39,062 bases of DNA from Yinghuangia elevatio (GTDB lineage: Bacteria; Actinomycetota; Actinomycetes; Streptomycetales; Streptomycetaceae), in contig NZ_JBEZFP010000090.1 of the NCBI RefSeq assembly GCF_040649515.1, positions 1-39,062 of the forward strand. Direction: 5' to 3'. The position numbers were made by a program, and so were the translations under genes. The notes beneath the pieces were generated by a model, which was not told the origin of the DNA, made no database searches, and was given only the letters and a program-made list of their open reading frames with translations. Positions 15,598 to 22,748 of this stretch are shown piece after piece (position 1 is the first letter of the stretch; each line of letters begins with the position of its first letter).

Positions 15598-16586
15598 CCA
15601 TGGCACCGACCCAGGACCGGGCAACCGAGAGCCGCGGGGCGACCGCGGGCACGCGCGTGTCAGGGCAGCCGGCAGCCACCCCGTCGGGACGCCGGGACCT
15701 GCTCGCCCGCCTCCGCGGGCTGGCGCCGTCCCTCGTGCCGTCGAAGCGCCGCGTGGCGGCCTGCATCCTCCGCGACCCGGCCATGGTGGCCGCCCAGACC
15801 ATCACCGAACTCGCGCGCGCCGCACAGACGTCCGAGACGACGGTGCTGCGCCTGTGCCACGAACTCGGCCTCAACGGCTACCGCGACCTCCGTGTCGCGC
15901 TCGCCACCGAGTCGGGCCGCGAGCAGGAGCGTGCGGACGGCAATCGCAAGGTCGGGGGCGACATCGGCCGCGACGACGACCTCGACGCGATCATCGAGAC
16001 GATCACCTACCACGACCGGCAGGCGATCGCCGACACCGCACGCATCCTGGACCGCGCGGCCATGGCCGAGGCCGTACGCCTGACATCCGTGGCACGCCGC
16101 ATCGACATCGTCGGAGTCGGAGCCAGCGCCGTCATCGCTCTCGACCTTCAGCAGAAACTGCACCGCATAGGGCTCATCGCCTTCGCGTGGCACGACACCC
16201 ACGCCGCGCTCACCGCGGCGGCGCTGCTCGGCCCGGACGACGTCGCCATCGGTGTCTCGCACAGCGGCGCCACGACCGACACCGTCGACGCCATCCGCGA
16301 GGCCGCCGCCCGCGGGGCGCGGACCGTCGCGCTGACCAGCGCCCCCAACTCGCCACTCGCCCAGATGGCCGACGTACTGCTCACCACCGCCGGCCGGGAG
16401 ACGACCTTCCGCTCCGGCGCGACCGCGTCGCGGATCGCGGCGCTGAGCGTCGTCGACGTACTCTTCGCCGCCGTCGCCCAGCGCAATTACGACCGGGCGA
16501 TCTCCGCCCTCGAAATCACCCGCCGGGCCGTCGCCGGCCGTCGCACCGACGCCGACGACGGCTCGTGGGAGGAAGACCGCACGTGA
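15594..16586 (+). CDS. RpiR/MurR family regulator (HTH and SIS domains)
   Basis: The 330-residue protein has an RpiR-type helix-turn-helix at about residues 30-105 (ITELARAAQTSETTVLRLCH) and a SIS phosphosugar-binding domain at about 140-280 (VGVGASAVIALDLQQKL, then GVSHSGATTDTV). In E. coli the relative MurR represses murQP and is released by MurNAc-6-phosphate. Since this gene overlaps murQ by four bases, MurNAc-6-P or GlcNAc-6-P is a reasonable effector. Its most likely targets are the twin palindromes at 9547-9595. Two close ATG codons occur; the first follows GGGGGA and overlaps the upstream stop. Confidence 0.9.
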   Translation: MTMAPTQDRATESRGATAGTRVSGQPAATPSGRRDLLARLRGLAPSLVPSKRRVAACILRDPAMVAAQTITELARAAQTSETTVLRLCHELGLNGYRDLRVALATESGREQERADGNRKVGGDIGRDDDLDAIIETITYHDRQAIADTARILDRAAMAEAVRLTSVARRIDIVGVGASAVIALDLQQKLHRIGLIAFAWHDTHAALTAAALLGPDDVAIGVSHSGATTDTVDAIREAAARGARTVALTSAPNSPLAQMADVLLTTAGRETTFRSGATASRIAALSVVDVLFAAVAQRNYDRAISALEITRRAVAGRRTDADDGSWEEDRT

Positions 16587-17632
16587 AACAGCCCCGGATC
16601 CACGTGATCTCCCCCACCGAAGAGGTCAACGACCGCACGCTGGACCTGGACCTCGTGCCCACGCTCGAACTCGTGCGGCTGATCAACGCCGAGGACCGCA
16701 CGGTACCCGGTGCGGTAGCGGCCGTACTCCCGCGCATCGCGGACCTCGTGGACGTCGCGGCCGCCCGGGTGGCGGACGGCGGGCGTGTGCACTACTTCGG
16801 AGCAGGGACATCGGGCCGGCTCGGCGTCCTGGATGCCGCCGAACTCGCGCCCACCTTCGGGGTGTCCGACACGGTCGTCGCCCACCAGGCGGGCGGAGCG
16901 CGGGCGTTCGTCACCGCGGTCGAGGACGCCGAGGATGTGGTCGACGGCACCGACACCGGCGACATCCGCTCCGGCGACGTCGTGATCGGGCTGGCCGCGT
17001 CGGGGCGCACACCCTACGTCGGCGCGGCCCTGTCGGCGGCCCGCGTGCTCGGCGTGCCCACCGCGCTGGTCACGTCGAACCCCGCGGCTCCGCTCGCCGA
17101 GTTCGCGGACTACGTGCTGGTCGCCGACACCGGCCCGGAGGCGCTGACCGGCTCGACCCGGCTCAAGGCCGGCAGCGCGCAGAAGCTGATCCTCAACACC
17201 TTCTCGACCGCGTTGATGGTGCGTCTGGGGCACACGTTCGGCAACCTGATGGTGGACTTGCAGGCCACCAACGCGAAGCTGCGCGGTCGTTCGCTGGACG
17301 TGCTGGGCCAGGCCACCGGAGTACCCCGCGCCGAGGCCGCCGCCGCGCTCGACGCGTGCGGGGACATCAAGACCGCGGTCGTCTACCTCCTGGCCCGGCG
17401 ACCCGACCCCGCCCGGCCAGGCGACGGAGCCGGCACCGGGTCCGCAACCGGGTCCGAAACCGGGACTGATGTCGGGTCCGGGACGGGGCGCGGCGTCGGG
17501 CCGAGCCCCGAACAGTGCCGGACCGCACTGGCGGATGCCGGCGGATACGTGCGCCGCGCCCTGACCGCCCTCGCCGCCGCGCCGAGCGGCCGCCCCGCAC
17601 CGCCGGCCCCGCCGTCGGCCGACCGGAGGTGA
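16583..17632 (+). CDS. murQ: N-acetylmuramic acid 6-phosphate etherase MurQ
   Basis: The 349-residue protein has the MurQ signature YFGAGTSGRLGVLDAAELAP at residues 71-90, including the glutamate (E87) matching a catalytic residue of known enzymes. A VEDAED segment at 113-118 corresponds to the second acidic site, and TGSTRLKAGSAQK is the second phosphosugar loop. MurQ cleaves the lactyl ether of MurNAc-6-P to GlcNAc-6-P and D-lactate. The protein is longer than the usual 300 residues because a Gly/Thr/Ser-rich insert occupies about residues 272-312, before the C-terminal helices. The GTG start has a GGGAGG site and overlaps the regulator stop. The D-lactate dehydrogenase follows after three bases. 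Confidence 0.94.
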   Translation: MKQPRIHVISPTEEVNDRTLDLDLVPTLELVRLINAEDRTVPGAVAAVLPRIADLVDVAAARVADGGRVHYFGAGTSGRLGVLDAAELAPTFGVSDTVVAHQAGGARAFVTAVEDAEDVVDGTDTGDIRSGDVVIGLAASGRTPYVGAALSAARVLGVPTALVTSNPAAPLAEFADYVLVADTGPEALTGSTRLKAGSAQKLILNTFSTALMVRLGHTFGNLMVDLQATNAKLRGRSLDVLGQATGVPRAEAAAALDACGDIKTAVVYLLARRPDPARPGDGAGTGSATGSETGTDVGSGTGRGVGPSPEQCRTALADAGGYVRRALTALAAAPSGRPAPPAPPSADRR

Positions 17633-17635
17633 GCC

Positions 17636-20533
17636 GTGCGGCACGCCGAACACCGCGGCCGTCGCGCCCCCGACGCCCGCGGACGCCCCGGGTTGCCCGC
17701 CACCGACGGCGCCACACTGCGCAGCCTGGAGCGGGCGGCGCCCGGCGCCGTCGCCGCGCGGGCAAGTGACCGGCTGGCCGCCGCCCACGACGCCTCGCAC
17801 TACCTTCTCGTGCCCCGGGCGGTGGTACGCCCCGACGGCGCGGCACAGATGGCCGCGCTGTTCCGGGCCGCCGCCGCGCGCGGGCTCCCTCTGACGTTCC
17901 GCTCCGGGGGTACGAGCCTGTCCGGCCAGGCCGGCGGCGACGGCGTCCTCGTCGACACGCGGCGCCACTTCCGCGACATCGAGGTGCTCGACGACGGCGA
18001 CCGCGTCCGGGTGCAACCCGGCGCGACCGTACGCTCGGTGAACGCCCGGCTGGCGCGCTTCGGCCGCAAGCTCGGGCCCGACCCCGCCAGCGAGATCGCC
18101 TGCACGATCGGCGGCGTCGTCGCCAACAACTCCAGCGGCATGGCCTGCGGCACGGAGTACAACACGTACCGCACCCTCGAATCGGCCGTCCTCGTCCTGC
18201 CGAGCGGCACAACCCTGGACACCGGCGCGCCGGACGCCGACGACCGGCTGCGCGTGCTCGAACCCGGCATCCACGCGGGCCTGCTGCGCCTCCGCGACCG
18301 CGTACGCGCCGACCCGGCGTCGACGGCGACGATCCGCCGCCTGTTCGCCCTCAAGAACACCATGGGCTACGCGGTGAACTCCTTCGTCGACCACAGCCGT
18401 GCCGTCGACATCCTCACGCACTTGGTCATCGGCAGCGAAGGCACCCTGGCCTTCGTCGCCGAGGCCACGTTCCGCACCGTGCCGATCCACCCCCACACGG
18501 CCACCGGACTGCTCTTCTTCGACGACCTGGCGGCCGCCACCGGCGCTCTTCCGGACCTGGTCGCCGCCGGGTTCGCCGCCGTCGAACTCCTCGACACCAC
18601 AAGCCTGCGCGTGGCCCGACGCGACCCGAAGGCCACCGACCAGCTGCGCGGTCTGGACCTGCGCACGCACGCAGCCCTGCTCGTCGAACACCAGCAGCCG
18701 ACCGCCGAGGCCCTCGAGGACCGGGTGCGGACAGCTGCCGGCCTGTTCGCCGGACTCCCGCTCGCGGCGCCGGCCGCATTGACCGACTCGGCGCATACCC
18801 GCGCCACCCTCTGGCACGTCCGCAAGGGCCTGTATGCGGCCGTCGCGGGAGCGCGCCCTTCGGGCACCACCGCGCTGCTCGAGGACATCGCCGTCCCCGT
18901 CGACCGCCTCCTGCCCGCCTGCACCGAGCTGACCGCACTGTTCGACCGGCACGACTACTCCGACAGCGTCATCTTCGGCCACGCCAAGGACGGGAACATC
19001 CACTTCCTCCTCAACGAGGATTTCGACGACGCCCGTCTCGTCGACCGGTACCTCGCGTTCACCGAGGACATGGTCGACCTCGTCCTCGGCCACGGCGGCA
19101 CCTTGAAGGCCGAGCACGGCACCGGCCGCATCATGGCGCCGTACGTACGCCGCCAATACGGCGACGAGCTGTACGAGGTCATGCGCGAGGTCAAGCAACT
19201 GCTCGACCCCCACGGGTTCCTCAACCCCGGCGTCCTGCTCAGCGACGACCCGGCCGTCCACATCAGCCACCTCAAGTCCACCCCGACCGTCGAGAGCGAA
19301 GTCGACCGCTGCGTCGAGTGCGGCTACTGCGAACCCGTCTGCCCCAGCCGGGACCTCACCCTGACCCCGCGTCAGCGCATCGTGCTGCGCCGCGAAGCCG
19401 CCCGCGCGCACCACGCGGGCGACGCGGAGCTGGCGGCGCGCATCGAGGCCGAAGCCCAATACGACTCGGTGGACACCTGCGCGGTCGACGGCATGTGCCA
19501 GACGGCCTGCCCGGTGCTCATCGACACCGGCGACCTGACCCGCCGCCTGCGCACCGAACGCCTCGGCAGCACAGCGCAGAAGCTGGGCGTCTCGGCGGCG
19601 AGGCACTGGGACGGCGTGACGCGTACGGCGGCGGGCGCGCTCACCGCCGCCGACGCGGCCCCGTCCGCCCTGCCCGGCAAGGCATCGGCCGTCGGGCGAG
19701 CGCTCCTCGGCGCCGAACTCGTCCCGGCGTGGTCACCGGAGCTGCCGCGAGGCGGCTCCCCGCGGCGTGCCCGGCCCGCGAGGGCCCCCGAGGCCGTCTT
19801 CTTCCCGTCCTGCGTCACCACCATGTTCGGGGCCGCGCAGCCGTCGTCCGCCGGATCCGGCGGAGGCGTCCGCGAAGCCTTCCTGGCGCTGTGCGAGCGC
19901 GCCGGCATCGAGATCCGGGTACCCGACGGCATCGCCTCGCTGTGCTGCGGAACACCCTGGAAGTCGAAGGGACTGACAGACGGCCACGCCGCCATGCGCG
20001 ACCTCGTCCTTCCCGTGCTGCGGCGCGCCACCGGCAACGGCGCGCTCCCGGTCGTCGTGGACGCCGCCTCCTGCTCCGAGGGACTGGCCGCCCTGCTCGC
20101 CGAACACGGCATCACCGTCGTCGATGCCGTCGCGTTCACCGACACCGCCGTCCTGCCCCGCCTGCCCCGCGCCCGACAGGTCCCCTCGGTGGTGGTCCAC
20201 CACACCTGCTCCTCGACCCGTCTCGGCATCCACGACTCACTCCTCCGCGTCGCCGCCGCGGCAGCCGAGACGGTCGTCGAACCGGACGACTGGACCTGCT
20301 GCGCCTTCGCCGGCGACCGCGGCCTGCTGCACCCCGAACTGACCGCCTCCGCAACCGCCTCCGAGGCCCGGTCCGTACGCCGCCACGGAGCCTCCGCCCA
20401 CGTCTCCGTGAACCGCACCTGCGAACTGGGCATGACGAGAGCCACCGGTCACCCCTACCGCCACCTCCTCGAACTGCTCGAAGAAGCAACCCGCCCCCAG
20501 CCGCCCTCGACCCAGGCCGTGCCTTCGAAATAG
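17636..20533 (+). CDS. FAD and Fe-S D-lactate dehydrogenase (Dld-II/GlcD-like)
   Basis: The 965-residue protein starts with a FAD-binding domain of the VAO family (FRSGGTSLSGQAGG at 88-101, GGVVANNSSGM near 160). It then has a FAD-oxidase C-terminal domain with GHAKDGNIHF and EHGTGR, a ferredoxin-like part with CVECGYCEPVCP and CAVDGMCQTACP at about 559-627, and a GlpC-type CCG region (SLCCGTPW, WTCCAFAGDRG). This order and length fit quinone-linked D-lactate dehydrogenase of the Dld-II type; D-2-hydroxyglutarate dehydrogenases are related. The gene lies three bases after murQ with a GGAGG site, so D-lactate released by MurQ is the likely substrate. The last codons belong to a tandem repeat. 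Confidence 0.88.
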   Translation: MRHAEHRGRRAPDARGRPGLPATDGATLRSLERAAPGAVAARASDRLAAAHDASHYLLVPRAVVRPDGAAQMAALFRAAAARGLPLTFRSGGTSLSGQAGGDGVLVDTRRHFRDIEVLDDGDRVRVQPGATVRSVNARLARFGRKLGPDPASEIACTIGGVVANNSSGMACGTEYNTYRTLESAVLVLPSGTTLDTGAPDADDRLRVLEPGIHAGLLRLRDRVRADPASTATIRRLFALKNTMGYAVNSFVDHSRAVDILTHLVIGSEGTLAFVAEATFRTVPIHPHTATGLLFFDDLAAATGALPDLVAAGFAAVELLDTTSLRVARRDPKATDQLRGLDLRTHAALLVEHQQPTAEALEDRVRTAAGLFAGLPLAAPAALTDSAHTRATLWHVRKGLYAAVAGARPSGTTALLEDIAVPVDRLLPACTELTALFDRHDYSDSVIFGHAKDGNIHFLLNEDFDDARLVDRYLAFTEDMVDLVLGHGGTLKAEHGTGRIMAPYVRRQYGDELYEVMREVKQLLDPHGFLNPGVLLSDDPAVHISHLKSTPTVESEVDRCVECGYCEPVCPSRDLTLTPRQRIVLRREAARAHHAGDAELAARIEAEAQYDSVDTCAVDGMCQTACPVLIDTGDLTRRLRTERLGSTAQKLGVSAARHWDGVTRTAAGALTAADAAPSALPGKASAVGRALLGAELVPAWSPELPRGGSPRRARPARAPEAVFFPSCVTTMFGAAQPSSAGSGGGVREAFLALCERAGIEIRVPDGIASLCCGTPWKSKGLTDGHAAMRDLVLPVLRRATGNGALPVVVDAASCSEGLAALLAEHGITVVDAVAFTDTAVLPRLPRARQVPSVVVHHTCSSTRLGIHDSLLRVAAAAAETVVEPDDWTCCAFAGDRGLLHPELTASATASEARSVRRHGASAHVSVNRTCELGMTRATGHPYRHLLELLEEATRPQPPSTQAVPSK

Positions 20534-20613
20534 GCCGTGGCCTCGAAGTAGGCCGTGCCCTCGAAGTAGGCCGTCTCCGAACTTGGCCGTGTTCGAACCA
20601 GGCCGTGTCCGAG
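20514..20613. repeat. 18-bp tandem repeat carrying the dehydrogenase stop codon
   Basis: Three near-identical 18-base units beginning AGGCCGTG and ending TCGAAGT lie at 20514-20531, 20532-20549 and 20550-20567. Three shorter degenerate units follow to 20613. The first unit encodes the last residues of the dehydrogenase (AVPSK and the stop). Because the unit length is a multiple of three, the next units would again read AV-x-SK-stop in the same frame. Confidence 0.85.
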
Positions 20614-20660
20614 GCGACGGCCCTCCCGAGTCGCCGCGTCACGGACCTTGCCGCCGACAC

Positions 20661-20720
20661 AGGGCTCAGACCGGGGTCAGGGCGCAGGTCAGGGTCGGGG
20701 CTCAGATCAGGGTCAGGGTG
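20661..20720. repeat. Degenerate CAGGGTCAG-type repeats at hydrolase 3' end
   Basis: About six imperfect copies of a 9-12 base unit (GGTCAGGG, with CTCAGA variants) run from the intergenic region across the stop codon of the minus-strand hydrolase into its last codons, which read TATLTLTLI. No perfect hairpin was found between the convergent genes, so these repeats and the 18-bp array are the main content of the gap. Confidence 0.6.
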
Positions 20721-22582
20721 AGCGTCGCCGTGTAGGCACCGGCCAGGGGGTACGCCGGGATCCGCAGCGCGAGTTGGGCGTCGGCGGTGAACTCGCCGCC
20801 GGAGACCTGCCCGCGCGGGTTCTCCGGCTGGGTGCACAGGGCGCCGTGCGTGGGAATGGGCCCGGCGGAGCCCGGCGTCGCCCCACTGGGCGCGTCGGGG
20901 CTCACGACGGCACACACGGGGGTCCACGCCAGGGCGGTGGCGGGGATCCGGCCGCCGGTGGCCGAGGTGAAGTCGGTGGACTGCCCGGTGAGCGACCACC
21001 CGAGGGTCGAGCCGCGGTAGTCCTGGACGGCCACGGTGTTCAGGCGCCCGGTCACGGTCTGCGGCGTGCCGTCGATCGTCGCGGGCGTGAGGGTGACCCC
21101 CGAGGCCTGCTGCGCCATGGCGAGGGCACCGGGGCGTACCTCGCCCTCGACGCCCTGGTCGAGCGACCCGGAGGGCGGCGGCGGGACGGGCGCGGCGTCC
21201 GCCTCCTCGTGCAGGGCCGGGAGGTCGTCGGCGAGGATCCCGCCCGCGGTGGCGGCGCGGCGGGCCGCGGCGTCGAAGGCGGCGACGTACGCGGCATGGT
21301 CGGGGTAGAGGGCACGCAGCATGGCGGCCTCGAACGGGACCGTCGTGCCCACGAGTTGGCAGAACTGGTTCGGTCCGCTGTTTCCGTCGCCGCGCAACGC
21401 CGCGATCGGCACGTCGAGTTGCGGCGTACGGACGCCGCCGAGCGCGTTGCCGTGCGCGTCGCGGACGATCGCCCCGGCCCCGTCGACCGCGATCCGCGGC
21501 ATCGCGGGCGGCGGTGCCGCGCCGCCTGCCCAAGTCGTCAGACCGCGCAGCGCGGCGCGCATCATGTACGTCTGCGGCCCCGAGTTCACCGGCTTGTCGC
21601 AGCCGATCGCCGTCGCGCCCGTGAACGCGTCGGCGTGCGACGTGCCCGGCATCTCCCACAGCCGGTACGCGTCCGAGTCGTCCTGCCGCGCCGCCAGGTG
21701 CAGCGGTACGTCCGTCTCCGACTCCGTCACCAGCACCGGCACACCCGCGTCCGGCCGGATGAACGCCACCGGCACCGCGGGCTCCTGCAACCCGCCGCCG
21801 AGCGGCGCGGCGGAGGCGAAGCGGCTGTGGATCAGGAAGCCGTCGTACGCCCCGGTCAGCGGCTGCACCGCGTTCACGTACGTGGTGAGCCGGAACGCCG
21901 ACTGCGACTCGCCGTTCGCGAGGAGCACGCGCTCGCCGCCCAGCCCGCCGAGCAGGTCGCCCGGCCCGGTCACCCGAAGCGCGGCGGCGACCTGGGTGAA
22001 GATGTCGTACGAGTACGCGTCGCCGGGGTGGCTCAGCGAGCCGTACCGCGCCGGGGAGTAGGACTTCAGGCCGCCGAGCCCGAACGGCCCCGGCGGAGCG
22101 TCGATTCCGGCGGCCTGCGCCGAGACGCCGACCCACGCGTACCCGCGCCGCAGCATCTCCTCGCGCATGAACTGGTAGTCGGGCGCGGTCTCGAAGCCCG
22201 CGCTCACGTTGAACCATTCGACCACCACGGTGCCGTTGAAGCGCGCCGCGTCGTTCGGCGTGCGGACCAGCACCCGCGTCTTGTAGGCCGCCGCCGTGTC
22301 CGGCTCCGCCGCCCACCGGCCCGACGCGTCCCACGTCCCGACCCGGCGGTACGAAGTCGCCTGCCCGGAAAGGAAGTACTCGCGCTCGCCGTACCCGCGC
22401 GCGGCGAGTTCGCCCGAGTCGGTGACGGCCGTCCAGGGGGAGCCGGGCCCGGTGACCGGGCCCTCCACGGCCGGGACCGGTCCCGCGGGATCCGCGTGCG
22501 CGGAAGCCGGGAGGGAGACGAGGGCGGCGAGCGCCGCGAGGACCGTACCGAGCGTCGCGAACGTGCGGCGTGTGTGTCCCAC
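20702..22582 (-). CDS. Secreted alpha/beta hydrolase domain protein
   Basis: The 626-residue protein begins with a signal peptide (RRTFATLGTVLAALAALVSL, cleavage probably after ASAHA). The mature N-terminal part matches the large alpha/beta hydrolase domain family seen in actinobacteria and proteobacteria, with the nucleophile motif GESQSA and a late histidine in GTSHAD. From about residue 490 a beta-rich domain follows (STLGWSLTGQSTDFTSATGG, then ALAWTPVC), resembling a domain of actinomycete surface proteins. The substrate is unknown; esterase activity is likely. The GTG start lies eight bases from a -10-like box. Confidence 0.8.
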   Translation of the reverse strand: MGHTRRTFATLGTVLAALAALVSLPASAHADPAGPVPAVEGPVTGPGSPWTAVTDSGELAARGYGEREYFLSGQATSYRRVGTWDASGRWAAEPDTAAAYKTRVLVRTPNDAARFNGTVVVEWFNVSAGFETAPDYQFMREEMLRRGYAWVGVSAQAAGIDAPPGPFGLGGLKSYSPARYGSLSHPGDAYSYDIFTQVAAALRVTGPGDLLGGLGGERVLLANGESQSAFRLTTYVNAVQPLTGAYDGFLIHSRFASAAPLGGGLQEPAVPVAFIRPDAGVPVLVTESETDVPLHLAARQDDSDAYRLWEMPGTSHADAFTGATAIGCDKPVNSGPQTYMMRAALRGLTTWAGGAAPPPAMPRIAVDGAGAIVRDAHGNALGGVRTPQLDVPIAALRGDGNSGPNQFCQLVGTTVPFEAAMLRALYPDHAAYVAAFDAAARRAATAGGILADDLPALHEEADAAPVPPPPSGSLDQGVEGEVRPGALAMAQQASGVTLTPATIDGTPQTVTGRLNTVAVQDYRGSTLGWSLTGQSTDFTSATGGRIPATALAWTPVCAVVSPDAPSGATPGSAGPIPTHGALCTQPENPRGQVSGGEFTADAQLALRIPAYPLAGAYTATLTLTLI

Positions 22583-22590
22583 GTCGGCGG

Positions 22591-22619
22591 ACGGTAGGGG
22601 AGATTCCCGGCAGTTACAA
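22591..22619 (-). promoter_or_regulatory. Promoter of the secreted hydrolase, probably leaderless
   Basis: TTGTAA (22619 to 22614), a 17-base spacer and TACCGT (22596 to 22591) lie with eight bases between the -10 box and the GTG start. The start has no Shine-Dalgarno sequence, which agrees with transcription beginning at the start codon. Confidence 0.55.
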
Positions 22620-22671
22620 GGACTTCCCGCCCCGCCGCCCGCCGTCGGCGGCTCCGACTGACCCGGGCCGT

Positions 22672-22743
22672 TCCGACAACTCCGACGCCTCGGACAGCTC
22701 CGACAGCTCCGACAGCTCCGACAGCTCCGACAGCTCCGGCGAC
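22672..22743. repeat. Eight-copy 9-bp tandem repeat beside the hrpA stop
   Basis: Eight successive nine-base units of the form TCCGACAGC end five bases before the hrpA stop codon (minus strand). Four central units are identical and the outer ones carry one to four changes. It lies downstream of hrpA and upstream of the hydrolase promoter. A run of this kind could vary in copy number; no function is evident. Confidence 0.9.
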
Positions 22744-22748
22744 TCTGC

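Noticed and set aside
16487..19606. A very long open frame on the minus strand opposite murQ and the dehydrogenase
   Set aside because: It is the antisense of genes with clear motifs and strong third-position GC bias. The translated protein is rich in Gly, Ala, Arg and Val without any recognisable domain.
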